A stretch of DNA of 64,000 nt, taken from assembly GCA_030681645.1 (NCBI GenBank), contig JAUXRX010000018.1, forward strand, positions 248,001 to 312,000, in the 5' to 3' direction. Each line of letters starts with the position of its first letter. Position 1 is the stretch's first letter. The position numbers and the translations under genes are program-made. Of this stretch, positions 24,918 to 33,272 are shown in pieces. The notes beneath the pieces are model-generated. The model was not told the DNA's origin, made no database searches, and was given only the letters and a program-made list of their open reading frames with translations. Origin of the DNA: Archangium sp. Its GTDB lineage: Bacteria > Myxococcota > Myxococcia > Myxococcales > Myxococcaceae.

Positions 24918-25508
24918 TTACTTGCTGGCGTTGATCTTCGCGGAGATCTTGCCGGCGGTGACGTTGATCGACTCGTCGTAGGTGAAGGTGCCTTCCGTGG
25001 TGCTGATGGTGCCTTTGAGGATCACCGAGACGCCCGTGCCGCTCGCGCCGAGATCGCCGACCGCGACCTGCTGGCTCACGTCCACGTCGAGAAAGTCGTC
25101 GTAGGCGCCCTGGACCAGGACCCGGCCCTTGAACGCCTGCGAGATCGAGGCGTTGCCGCTGGCGGCCGTGATGTTCTGCGAGAAGGTGAGCTCGCCGTTG
25201 TAGATCGCGACGCCCAGGTCGCTCCGGGCCACGCCGCAGCCGTTGTACTTCATGTTGAAGTTGGTCCCGACGCCGGCGCCGCCGCCGCCGATGTTGACGC
25301 TGACGCCTGCGCCGGTGATGGACGCCGTGCCGCCCTCGGGGCAGTTGGCGCTGATGTCGACGGGTGAGGCGGCCGTGTTGGCCTTCGTGGGCTGCGAACC
25401 GGCGAAGAGCGCTTCAGCGGCGCCCTGCTTGCCGTCGATCTTCGCTCCGGGACCACACGCCATCATCGCAAAGCTCGAGACGACGACCATCAGGATGCGC
25501 TTCACCAT
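24918..25508 (-). CDS. Lipoprotein of unknown function
   Basis: 196 aa. Lipobox MVVVSSFAMMACGPG (MMAC). The mature protein is beta-rich with Gly-rich strands (TGAGVSVNIGGGGAGVGTNF, GTISTTEGTFTYDESINV) and two Cys that may pair. A strong GGAGG ribosome site precedes the ATG, and a classic terminator follows the stop, so it is probably a single well-expressed gene. It may be an outer-membrane or surface lipoprotein; no family recognised. Confidence 0.75.
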   Translation of the reverse strand: MVKRILMVVVSSFAMMACGPGAKIDGKQGAAEALFAGSQPTKANTAASPVDISANCPEGGTASITGAGVSVNIGGGGAGVGTNFNMKYNGCGVARSDLGVAIYNGELTFSQNITAASGNASISQAFKGRVLVQGAYDDFLDVDVSQQVAVGDLGASGTGVSVILKGTISTTEGTFTYDESINVTAGKISAKINASK

Positions 25509-25582
25509 GTGTTACCTCCAGGAAAGGGTACTGCCTGAGTTGCCGGGGATGGGCAGGACGATCCCTCAGTTTTGGCCCTCTG

Positions 25583-26149
25583 TCACTTGAGCTGTACGTC
25601 CTTCAATTCCTGAGCTTTTTCCCTCATGGCCTTGAGGAGGGCGTCCCACCCACCCTCCTTGAGGATGGGCTGAATCTGGTCGTCGCGGATGCCGGTGAGC
25701 ATCGAATCGCCCAGCACCGCCACGTCGACCACCTTCCACCCGGGGCCCGCCTTCACCAGCTGGTACTTCACCTTGAGCTCCTGCTTCTTGAGCGGGTGGT
25801 TGATCAAGATGGTCGAGCCCATGGCCGCGGTCTCACCGGTCACGGTGGGCTCCTCGTAGAGCACGGTGTCGAGGTTCTCGAAGTTCTTGCGGATCTTCGG
25901 GAACGCGATCTTCCCGAAGAGCTGGAGAAAGAGGTCCTGGAACTCCTTGCGCTGCGCGTCGGTGCCTTTGCTCCAGCTGTCAGCGACGAGGAACCTGCCC
26001 TGGTCTTCGCTGGCGAACTGCTTGATGGCGGCCAGGTCCTTCCCGTAGCGCACCGAGTTGATGATCGTCTTGAGCGGCTTGCTCAGGTCGTCCTTGGGGG
26101 TGGCGAGGGCGGGCAGGGAAAGCAGGGCGAGAACGAGCGTGATTCGCAT
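25583..26149 (-). CDS. MlaC/Ttg2D-like periplasmic phospholipid-binding protein
   Basis: 188 aa with a signal peptide (MRITLVLALLSLPALA). The body matches the MlaC/toluene-tolerance Ttg2D pattern: a helical N-terminal half (DDLSKPLKTIINSVRYGKD, KEFQDLFLQLFGKIAF) and a curved sheet with KYQLVKAGPGWKVVDVAVLG, then a C-terminal helix. MlaC shuttles phospholipids between the outer-membrane MlaA complex and the inner-membrane MlaFEDB transporter. No other mla genes are beside it. The ATG at 26149 is preferred since the upstream extension is not signal-like. It is divergent from metK. Confidence 0.8.
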   Translation of the reverse strand: MRITLVLALLSLPALATPKDDLSKPLKTIINSVRYGKDLAAIKQFASEDQGRFLVADSWSKGTDAQRKEFQDLFLQLFGKIAFPKIRKNFENLDTVLYEEPTVTGETAAMGSTILINHPLKKQELKVKYQLVKAGPGWKVVDVAVLGDSMLTGIRDDQIQPILKEGGWDALLKAMREKAQELKDVQLK

Positions 26150-26299
26150 GGTCGGGTCGTTAGTCCAAAGAAGGACAACTTGCAGCGCGGCACAGCCACC
26201 GACGCGGGCCTGCCCGGACGATTCACCCGGCCATTGCCGCGACGCGCCACGCGCGCTAAGGGGCCCCCCTCCGCAGCCCATTCACACACGAGGAACGCC

Positions 26300-27469
26300 A
26301 TGCCGAAGGACTACCTGTTTACGTCGGAGTCGGTCACCGAAGGCCACCCGGACAAGATTTGTGATGCGATCTCCGACGGCGTCGTCGACGCGCTGATCGA
26401 GAAGGATCCCCGCGCCCGCATCGCCGTCGAGACCCTGGTGAAGACCGGCATCGCGATCGTCGCCGGCGAGGTCACCACCAACGCGTGGATCGACATCCCC
26501 AAGATCGTCCGCAGCACCATCTGCAAGATTGGCTACACCGACTCGGCCATGGGCTACGACGGCAACACCTGCGGCGTCATGGTGGCCATCGAAGGCCAGA
26601 GCCAGGACATCGCCCGCGGCGTCGACGAGAAGGGCGCCAAGGAGCAGGGCGCCGGCGACCAGGGAATGATGTTCGGCTACGCCTGCACCGAGACCGCCGA
26701 GCTGATGCCCGCGCCGATTCACTACGCGCACGCGCTGACGAAGAAGCTCGCCGACATCCGCAAGAAGAAGCACTCGTGGCTGCGCCCCGACGGCAAGAGC
26801 CAGGTCACCGTCGAGTACGTCGACGGCAAGCCGGTGCGCATCGACGCGGTCGTCGTGTCGACGCAGCACGCGGAAGAGGCGTCGAACAAGAAGATCAAGG
26901 ACGTCCTCATGGAGGAGGTCATCAAGGCCTCGCTGCCCTCCAAGCTCCTCGACAAGAAGACCAAGTTCTTCATCAACCCCACCGGCCGCTTCGTCATCGG
27001 CGGCCCCATGGGCGACTCCGGCGTCACCGGCCGCAAGATCATCGTCGACACCTACGGCGGCATGGGCCGTCACGGCGGCGGCGCGTTCTCGGGCAAGGAC
27101 CCGTCGAAGGTCGATCGTTCGGCCGCGTACATGGGCCGCTACATCGCCAAGAACGTGGTGGCCGCGGGCCTGGCCACGCGCTGCGAGGTGCAGATCTCGT
27201 ACGCGATCGGCGTGGCTGAGCCGGTCAGCGTGATGGTCGAGACCTTCGGCACCGCGGCGGTCGACGAGGACCGCATCGCCAAGGCGGTGCGCAACGTGTT
27301 CGGCCTCAAGCCGGCCGAGATCATCGAGCACCTCGACCTGCTCAAGCCGATCTACCAGCGCACCTCGGCGTACGGTCACTTCGGCCGCCCTGAGTTCAGC
27401 TGGGAGCGCATCGACAAGAAGGACGAGCTCCGCGACGCCGCCGGTCTGCGCGGCAAGAGCGCGGCGTAA
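26300..27469 (+). CDS. metK: S-adenosylmethionine synthetase
   Basis: 389 aa. It forms SAM from methionine and ATP in the cytosol. Signature motifs are FTSESVTEGHPDKICDAISD at the N-terminus, QGAGDQGMMFGYACTET (~115-131) and GGGAFSGKDPSKVDRSAAY (~258-276). A short GAGGAA sits before the ATG. The 150-bp leader shows no riboswitch I can recognise. It lies ~5.6 kb from ahcY and could share SahR control, but no copy of the sahR palindrome is visible upstream. The PilZ gene starts 6 bp after its stop. Confidence 0.96.
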   Translation: MPKDYLFTSESVTEGHPDKICDAISDGVVDALIEKDPRARIAVETLVKTGIAIVAGEVTTNAWIDIPKIVRSTICKIGYTDSAMGYDGNTCGVMVAIEGQSQDIARGVDEKGAKEQGAGDQGMMFGYACTETAELMPAPIHYAHALTKKLADIRKKKHSWLRPDGKSQVTVEYVDGKPVRIDAVVVSTQHAEEASNKKIKDVLMEEVIKASLPSKLLDKKTKFFINPTGRFVIGGPMGDSGVTGRKIIVDTYGGMGRHGGGAFSGKDPSKVDRSAAYMGRYIAKNVVAAGLATRCEVQISYAIGVAEPVSVMVETFGTAAVDEDRIAKAVRNVFGLKPAEIIEHLDLLKPIYQRTSAYGHFGRPEFSWERIDKKDELRDAAGLRGKSAA

Positions 27470-27475
27470 GTCGGT

Positions 27476-28348
27476 ATGGCGAGCGGGAAGAAGGCCAAAT
27501 CGCTGACGGCGTTGGCGAAGTCGCTCGACACCCGCAAACGCGAACTCCCTCTCCCTGCGAAGCGGGGAGAGGGGCGGGGTGAGGGGCCACCGGCCTCACT
27601 CCTGCGCCCGAAGATCGAACAGAAGTTGGCCGCGCTGCCGCCCCGCTCACCCCGAGCGGAGGCGAGGCGCCCACCGGTGCCGGCAACGAAGCCGGTCGTG
27701 CTTCCGCCCAGGCCGGCGGTGCTTCCCCCCAGGCCCAACCCCGCCCCCGCCGTGCTTCCCCGCGCGGGAGCACTCGCCTCGATGCAGCGCTCGCCCAGCC
27801 CGGTGCCCGCGCGCATTCCGACGGCCCAGAAGTCGACCGCGAACGTGGTGGTCCCCGTCGGTGACGCCCGCCGCCAGTACCCCCGCGCTGACATTCACGT
27901 TCGCGCGCACCTGTCGATCGCCGACGATCCCTCGCGCTACTTCGAGGCCGCGCTGCCGACCATCAACCTCTCGGTCGGAGGCATGTTCCTCGAGTCGAGC
28001 TTCTTCCTGAAGATCGGCACGAAGCTGCTGGTCACCCTCCAGCTCCCGCAGAAGGGGCGCGAGGTGAAGGTGAAGGCCGAGGTGGTGCGCGTCGAATCGA
28101 ACGTGCACGGCGCGTCGGGCTTCGCGCTGCGCTTCACCGAGTACCTCGACGGCAGCCAGGTGACGCTGGCCACGCACTTCCTCTCGCCGGTGCTGCGTGA
28201 GTTCCTCGCGGCCTACGCGAAGGAACACCGCTTCTCGGCGAGCGCCGAGTACCTCGCCCACACCGCAGACGTGCTGGCCGCGTGGGAGCTCAAGAAGGCC
28301 GAGCTCGGCGGCGACGTCTGGAATCTGTTCGCGGCCAAGCCCACGTGA
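27476..28348 (+). CDS. PilZ-domain protein with repeat-derived linker
   Basis: 290 aa. Residues ~131-235 are a PilZ domain with the c-di-GMP-binding RRQYPR (R-x3-R at 133-137) and NLSVGG (N-x-S-x-x-G at 164-169). The first ~120 residues are a low-complexity Pro/Arg/Ala linker. Two parts of it are encoded by dispersed repeats: LPLPAKRGEGRGEGP (27545-27590) and RSPRAEARRPP (27646-27672). The C-terminus is helical. It follows metK by 6 bp, and its stop overlaps uppP in GTGA. It is likely a c-di-GMP effector; its output is unknown. The repeat-built linker suggests in-frame insertions tolerated in a disordered region. Confidence 0.82.
   Translation: MASGKKAKSLTALAKSLDTRKRELPLPAKRGEGRGEGPPASLLRPKIEQKLAALPPRSPRAEARRPPVPATKPVVLPPRPAVLPPRPNPAPAVLPRAGALASMQRSPSPVPARIPTAQKSTANVVVPVGDARRQYPRADIHVRAHLSIADDPSRYFEAALPTINLSVGGMFLESSFFLKIGTKLLVTLQLPQKGREVKVKAEVVRVESNVHGASGFALRFTEYLDGSQVTLATHFLSPVLREFLAAYAKEHRFSASAEYLAHTADVLAAWELKKAELGGDVWNLFAAKPT
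27545..27590. repeat. Dispersed CCCTCTCC repeat inside the PilZ gene
   Basis: CTCCCTCTCCCTGCGAAGCG pairs loosely with GGGGAGAGGGG, followed by CGGGGTGAGGGG. The same element, nearly unchanged, is at 35167-35210. Here it is in frame and encodes LPLPAKRGEGRGEGP. Confidence 0.75.
27646..27672. repeat. Diverged CACCCCGAGCGGAG repeat inside the PilZ gene
   Basis: CTCACCCCGAGCGGAGGCGAGG differs at a few bases from the copies at 44021 and 53309. It encodes SPRAEAR within the linker of the PilZ protein. Confidence 0.55.
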
Positions 28349-29166
28349 CGTTGTGGGAAGCGGCAGTGCTCGGGGTGGTGCAGGGGCTCACCGAGTTCCT
28401 CCCCATCTCTTCGACCGCGCACCTGCGCATCGTGCCCGCGCTGCTGGGGTGGGATGATCCGGGCGCGGCGTACTCGGCGGTCATTCAGCTCGGCACGGTG
28501 GTGGCGGTGCTCGCGTACTTCTGGCGCGACATCATCAAGCTGACGAAGGGCTTCGTTCAGGGCCTCGTCGATCGCAAGCCGTTCGGCACCGAAGACTCGC
28601 GGCTGGCGTGGTTCGTGGGGCTGGGCACCATTCCCATCTCGGTGTGCGGGCTGTTGTTCAAGTCGGCGATCAAGACGTCGCTGCGCTCGCTGTACGTGAT
28701 CTCGGCGTCGCTGATCATCCTCGCGATCATTCTCTTCCTGGTGGAGCGCATCGCCTCGCACAAGCGCACCATCTCCGACCTCACCTTGAAGGACGGGCTC
28801 ATCGTGGGCCTGTGGCAGGCCCTCGCGCTCATTCCCGGCAGCAGCCGCAGCGGCACCACCATCACCGGCGCGCTCTCCCTGGGGCTGCGGCGTGAAGACG
28901 CGGCGAGGTATTCGTTCCTCCTCTCGATTCCGGCCACCACGCTGGCGGGGTTGCTCGAGCTCAAGGACCTGTTCGAGGCCACGTCGCGGCCGTCGACCGG
29001 GGCGCTGGTGGTGGGCACGGTGGTCTCGTTCGCCGCGGGCATCGCCGCCATCTCGGGGCTTCTGCGCTTCGTGAAGAGCCGCTCGATGCTGGTGTTCGTC
29101 GTCTACCGCATCGTGCTGGGAGTACTGCTGCTGGGCCTGCTGGGCGCGGGCGTGCTGCAGCCGTAG
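28345..29166 (+). CDS. uppP: Undecaprenyl-diphosphatase (BacA/UppP)
   Basis: 273 aa, GTG start overlapping the PilZ stop. It is an inner-membrane enzyme that recycles undecaprenyl diphosphate for cell-wall and envelope polymer synthesis. Both catalytic regions are clear: GLTEFLPISSTAHLRI (~13-28) and ALIPGSSRSGTTITGALS (~160-177). About eight hydrophobic helices are visible, and the length is normal. Coupling to a PilZ gene is unusual and may tie lipid-carrier recycling to c-di-GMP signalling, though operon membership alone does not show this. Confidence 0.93.
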   Translation: MTLWEAAVLGVVQGLTEFLPISSTAHLRIVPALLGWDDPGAAYSAVIQLGTVVAVLAYFWRDIIKLTKGFVQGLVDRKPFGTEDSRLAWFVGLGTIPISVCGLLFKSAIKTSLRSLYVISASLIILAIILFLVERIASHKRTISDLTLKDGLIVGLWQALALIPGSSRSGTTITGALSLGLRREDAARYSFLLSIPATTLAGLLELKDLFEATSRPSTGALVVGTVVSFAAGIAAISGLLRFVKSRSMLVFVVYRIVLGVLLLGLLGAGVLQP

Positions 29167-29173
29167 GCGATCG

Positions 29174-29215
29174 TGTCTCCCTCTCCCCGAGGGGGAGAGG
29201 GCCGGGGAGAGGGCA
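29174..29215. repeat. Dispersed CCCTCTCC/GGAGAGGG repeat, copy 2
   Basis: CTCCCTCTCCCC and GGGGGAGAGGG form a short stem, followed by a second GGGGAGAGGG. The same family occurs at 27545, 33122, 35166 and 56977. It fills the gap between uppP and the next gene. Confidence 0.7.
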
Positions 29216-29223
29216 AGAACCTC

Positions 29224-29835
29224 ATGATCAGGCTGCTCGCGATCACGCTGGCCATCCTCGGCGTACTCATCGCGAGCTACTTCGTGCGCAAAGGGCCATC
29301 GCTCACCACGCCCGCGCGAGCCCTCACCTGGACGCGAGGTCCGCTCGACGCAGGCGAGCTCGAGCAGCAGTACTCGAGGCTCGGCGTCGACTTCATCCGG
29401 GCCCACGACGCGGCCGAGCCCATCCTCTCCTTCGCGGTGCTGCGACGCGGGCATCAGCTCGCCGTCGTCGACGACATCAACTGGTTCCACGCCGTCGAGC
29501 AGCACGACGGCAGGCTCTGGGCGCTGGGCGAGAGCACCACCGAGGGCCCGGGCCCCTCACTCGACCTGCTGCTGAGCGAAGACGACGGGCGAACCTTCGA
29601 GCTGCGCGCTTCGGTGCCCAAACCCAACTACCAGGCGCTGTTCGAGCGCTGGACCGTGAAGGGCGACGAGCTCACCCTGGTGCTCTCGGTCGACGACGCG
29701 ACCCCGATGTCGGACGACTGGCTCTGGCCCTGGTGGCAGCTCGACTTCGCCAGTGCCCGGCGCCCCACAATCGGGCCGGGGCGGTTCATCCTCCGCTCGA
29801 AGAACGGCGGGCGGACCTGGCGCCTGGAGCGTTAG
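29224..29835 (+). CDS. Membrane-anchored BNR-like protein of unknown function
   Basis: 203 aa from the ATG at 29224; the frame upstream only reads through the dispersed repeat. One N-terminal anchor (LLAITLAILGVLIASYFV) is followed by a beta-rich domain with Asp-box-like turns (SEDDGRTFELRA, SKNGGRTWRLER) as in sialidase/BNR propellers, but only about half a propeller long. It could be a fragment of a larger fold or a domain working as an oligomer. Function unknown. Confidence 0.65.
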   Translation: MIRLLAITLAILGVLIASYFVRKGPSLTTPARALTWTRGPLDAGELEQQYSRLGVDFIRAHDAAEPILSFAVLRRGHQLAVVDDINWFHAVEQHDGRLWALGESTTEGPGPSLDLLLSEDDGRTFELRASVPKPNYQALFERWTVKGDELTLVLSVDDATPMSDDWLWPWWQLDFASARRPTIGPGRFILRSKNGGRTWRLER

Positions 29836-29848
29836 AATTGTCGCCGTC

Positions 29849-30436
29849 ATGACGCCCCCCGATGCAGCAGGCCAGGCGTTCTTCGGCCGGCTCAAAGAGC
29901 ACCTCCACCGCGAGCCGTCGAAGACCTTCGACGCGCCGGGCCTGGTGCTCAAGGAAGCCGCGGTGCTCGCGCCGCTCTTCTGGCGGGGCGGTGAGCCCTG
30001 GGCCCTGCTCACCCGCCGCCCGATGAACCTGCGCAAACACCCGGGGCAGATCTCCTTCCCGGGCGGGGGGAGAGAAGCAGGCGACGTCACCCCCCTGCAC
30101 ACCGCCCTGCGCGAGACCCGTGAAGAGCTGGGCATCGCGCCGGAGAACGTCGACGTGCTCGGCCTGCTCGGCGCCATGCCCACCATCACCTCGTACTGGG
30201 TGACCCCCTTCGTCGGCGTGGTGCCCGAAGACGTGAAGCTCTCGCCCAACCCCATCGAGATCGACGAGGTCATCGCCGCGCCCCTCTGGAGGCTGCGCCG
30301 CGAGAAGCGCCACCTCTACCAGGCCGATCGCGAGGTCTTCGTGTGGGACGACGCCCAACACGTGGTGTGGGGCGCGACCTGGCGCATGCTCGGTCAGCTC
30401 ATCGAGCACGTCGAGGCTGTTTCCCCCTCGAGGTGA
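29849..30436 (+). CDS. nudL: Nudix hydrolase, CoA pyrophosphatase type
   Basis: 195 aa. The Nudix box GGGREAGDVTPLHTALRE followed by TREELGI matches G-x5-E-x7-R-E-x2-E-E-x-G. The preceding LLTRRPMNLRKHPGQISFPG is the UPF0035/CoA-specific motif, so it probably cleaves CoA and related pyrophosphates in the cytosol. The ATG at 29849 is 13 bp after the previous stop. Length fits the family (about 190-200 aa). Confidence 0.9.
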   Translation: MTPPDAAGQAFFGRLKEHLHREPSKTFDAPGLVLKEAAVLAPLFWRGGEPWALLTRRPMNLRKHPGQISFPGGGREAGDVTPLHTALRETREELGIAPENVDVLGLLGAMPTITSYWVTPFVGVVPEDVKLSPNPIEIDEVIAAPLWRLRREKRHLYQADREVFVWDDAQHVVWGATWRMLGQLIEHVEAVSPSR

Positions 30437-30515
30437 GAGTTCGCCGTCACCCCGCGAGGCGCGGGTGCGCCGATCCGCTGACTCCCGCCAGCCGGGTGTG
30501 CTCAACTCTGTCCCG

Positions 30516-33110
30516 ATGAGGCACGCAGCGCTGGTCGCAGAACTCGAGGCCTGCATCGGTGACAACGCCGTGCGGGTGGTGCTCCTCAGTGCGCCGCGGG
30601 GTTCGGGCGTCTCTGCCGCGCTCGCGTCGTTCGCCGAGGAGATCCGCGGGTGGGGCCACCGCGCCGACGTGGTCGACGCGGAGCGCGTCGGCGTGCAACC
30701 CGGCGGCGCCGTCGATGCGCTGCTGCGAGCGCGCCTCGGGCTGGGCGCGGCGGTGAAGGGCAACGAGCTCCTCGAGGCGCTCGACACGGCCGCGCCGGGC
30801 CTCGAGCCGCTCGCGCGCGAGTTCCTCGCCTTCGCGATGGGCTTCACCCGCGACGACTTCCAGACGGCGCGCCTCGACGTGAAGAGCCGGTGGGAAGGCG
30901 CGCTCGCCGAGGTGGGCCGGTGGCTGGCCGCGCGCGACGGGACCTGGGCCTGGGTGATCGACGACGCGGTGGTGGTGGACGACGAGACGCTGCTGCTCGT
31001 CGAGCGCCTCGCGCGCGGGGCGGCCACGCCCGGCCTGGTCGTGCTCAGCGTGCGCGATGACGAGCGGCAGATCTTCGAGCCGCGCCTCAAGGCGATCCGC
31101 GCCAGCGGCAAGGTGCGCGAGCTCCCGCTGCCCTCGCTGACCCCCGAGGCGCTCAAGCTCGCGTTCCCCTCGACGGCGAGCGCGGCGCGCGGGGTGGTGC
31201 TCACCGCGAAGCTGCTCCAGCTCAACGGCCGCGAAGGCGGGCTGCCCACCACCACCGAGGCGCTCGTTCGAGACCTCATCGCGCAGCTCCCCGCGCCGCA
31301 GAAGACGGTGCTGTCCGTGCTCGGTGTCGCGGGTGGCCGCCTGCCCCTCGTCGCGCTCGAAGCGGCCCTCGGCGCTCCCCAGCAGGCGGTGGTCGAGACG
31401 CTCGAGGCGAGGCTTCTTCTCCGCCGCGGCCCCACGCTGCGCTGCGGCGGCGGCGACGAGGCGTGGCTGCGTTTTCCCTCGCTCGCCCCGCCCGCCGAGG
31501 CGAAGCTCGCCGCGCAGTGGATCGCCGCCGTGGGCGCCTGGGGCGAGCGGCAGCTCTGGGGCGAAACGCGCAACGACGCGCTGCGGGCGGTGGCCCTGCC
31601 CCAGGTGGTCCGCGCGGCCGACGCCGTCAGGGACACCACGCGCGCGAGCCTCGCCTGGGAACTCTCGGCGCGCAGCGGCGGCGGCGTGTTCGCCTGGCGC
31701 AAGGCCGAGTCGACCGCCCACGGGGTGCGCCGCCTCGTGCTGGCGCGGCTGCTCGCCGAGGAAGAGCTCTTCCGGGGTGACGTGCAGAAGGCCGCGGCCA
31801 GCGCCCTGGCCGGAGCCCGCCTCACGCCCTCGGCGCCGTCGCCCATCCCCGACACCTGGCACGAGGCCACCCTGCACGGCGTGACCGACGAGCTGGAGCG
31901 GTGGGATCGCCTCTCCGCGGAGGAAGCGCAGATCGCCCTCGATCTCGCCCGCGCCGAGGCCATCTCCCAGCTCGGCCAGGCCGGCGAGACGCGCCGCGCC
32001 TTCGAAGCGGTCGAGGCGCGGTTGCAGAAGACGAAGCCTTCTCCCGTCACCGGCGCCATCTGGCTGCGCATGGCGAAGACCTGGGTCTGGTTCGCCGCCG
32101 AGATCCTCGCCGACGGGCCGCTGGCGCGGCGCATCTGCGACACCATTCGCAAGCGCGTGCATCCTGACGTGCTGCAGGCCAGCTTCCACGCCAGCGCCTT
32201 CCTCCGCGCCGAGCAGGTCGCGCATTCCCGCGGGGGTGACCCGGCGCGCGCGCGGGCGATGGCCGACGAGCTGATCGCGCTCTCGCGCGCGCGCAGCGAT
32301 CAACGCGAAGAGTGCATCGCGTGGAACGCACGGGCGCTGCTTCACCTGCGCGATGGAGACCTGCGCCTGGCCCGGGTCGGCTTCGAGCGCAGCCTCGATC
32401 TCGCGCGCAACATCGGCTTCCGCCGGCGCGAGGCGGTGGCGCTGCACAACCTCGGCCTCACCCAGGCGTACGCCGGTGAGTTCGGCGCCTCGGTGGCCTG
32501 CCAGGAACGCTACATCGCGCTCTCGGAACAGATCGGCAACTTCGTGGCGCGCGCCTACGGCCCCGCGGCGCTCGCGCTGGTCTACGTGCAGCAGCTCGAG
32601 GTGCAGAAGGCCGAAGGCCACCTCTCCCGCGCGCGGCGCTCGGCGGAAGAGAACGGCTGGCCCGGGTTGATCGCGTGGACGAGGCACCTCTCGGGGCTGC
32701 TCAAGATGCTCAAGCACCTCGAGAAGCGCGACACGTTGTTGCTCAGCCTGGCGCGGTCCGACTTTCTCGCGTGCCTCGACCTGCTCGAAGACCGCAAGGG
32801 CACCTGGTCGGAAGAGCTCGACCCGGCCGAGGCCGCCGCGTTCCTCTCGCTCACCTGGCTGTGCGCGGGCAACCTCGCGCAGGCGAACGCGGCGCTGCCC
32901 CGGGCGGAGAAGTTCGAAGAGGGCAGCGCGGCGTCGAAGTACGTGGTGCTGGCGCTGCGTGACGTGCTCGGCGGCCGGCCCCCGGCCCAGAGCGTGGCGT
33001 GGTTCGAGGCCAACGGGCAGGGCCGCTCGCTCGAGCTCTGGCAGCGCATCTCCGTCGCGCTGGGCGTGCCCGTGGTGGCGGTCCCGCCCGAGGTCCGGTC
33101 CGGCCTCTGA
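30516..33110 (+). CDS. STAND-like ATPase/TPR protein with degenerate P-loop
   Basis: 864 aa. The N-terminal third (~1-290) has an AAA/STAND layout: hydrophobic strand VRVVLLSAPRGSGVSAAL in the Walker A position, then WAWVIDDAVVVDDETLLLVE as Walker B. The P-loop lacks its Lys (GSGVS instead of GxGK[S/T]), so ATP binding may be lost or altered. Residues ~400-860 are helical TPR-like repeats (AWNARALLHLRDGDLRLARV, ALHNLGLTQAYAGEFGASVA). There is no recognisable N-terminal effector or C-terminal HTH. It may act as a sensor-scaffold. The sthA gene follows after a repeat-filled spacer. Confidence 0.75.
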   Translation: MRHAALVAELEACIGDNAVRVVLLSAPRGSGVSAALASFAEEIRGWGHRADVVDAERVGVQPGGAVDALLRARLGLGAAVKGNELLEALDTAAPGLEPLAREFLAFAMGFTRDDFQTARLDVKSRWEGALAEVGRWLAARDGTWAWVIDDAVVVDDETLLLVERLARGAATPGLVVLSVRDDERQIFEPRLKAIRASGKVRELPLPSLTPEALKLAFPSTASAARGVVLTAKLLQLNGREGGLPTTTEALVRDLIAQLPAPQKTVLSVLGVAGGRLPLVALEAALGAPQQAVVETLEARLLLRRGPTLRCGGGDEAWLRFPSLAPPAEAKLAAQWIAAVGAWGERQLWGETRNDALRAVALPQVVRAADAVRDTTRASLAWELSARSGGGVFAWRKAESTAHGVRRLVLARLLAEEELFRGDVQKAAASALAGARLTPSAPSPIPDTWHEATLHGVTDELERWDRLSAEEAQIALDLARAEAISQLGQAGETRRAFEAVEARLQKTKPSPVTGAIWLRMAKTWVWFAAEILADGPLARRICDTIRKRVHPDVLQASFHASAFLRAEQVAHSRGGDPARARAMADELIALSRARSDQREECIAWNARALLHLRDGDLRLARVGFERSLDLARNIGFRRREAVALHNLGLTQAYAGEFGASVACQERYIALSEQIGNFVARAYGPAALALVYVQQLEVQKAEGHLSRARRSAEENGWPGLIAWTRHLSGLLKMLKHLEKRDTLLLSLARSDFLACLDLLEDRKGTWSEELDPAEAAAFLSLTWLCAGNLAQANAALPRAEKFEEGSAASKYVVLALRDVLGGRPPAQSVAWFEANGQGRSLELWQRISVALGVPVVAVPPEVRSGL

Positions 33111-33121
33111 CGCATCTCGTG

Positions 33122-33232
33122 CCTCCCTCTCCCCAGGAGTGGAGCCGGTCCAGCGGAACGCTGGGCGAGCGCAGCTGAAGCGAAGCGGAAGATGCGCCGA
33201 GGCGAAGCGACCCGGGAGGAGGGGGAGAGGGC
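33122..33232. repeat. Composite of two dispersed repeats
   Basis: The ends carry CCTCCCTCTCCCC and GAGGGGGAGAGGG, the 27545 family. The centre (33137-33216) reads GGAGTGG, CCGGTC, CAGCGGAACGCTG, GGCGAAGCGACCCGGG and matches a second copy at 42864-42948. It looks like one repeat nested in another, between the STAND gene and sthA. Confidence 0.65.
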
Positions 33233-33272
33233 GAACCGATTCCGGCTTTGGCGGCTATGCTGCCGACCGCAC

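Noticed and set aside
26150..26299. SAM or SAH riboswitch upstream of metK
   Set aside because: I looked for the expected stem and core arrangements and found none; a covariance-model search (Infernal with SAM/SAH families) would settle it.
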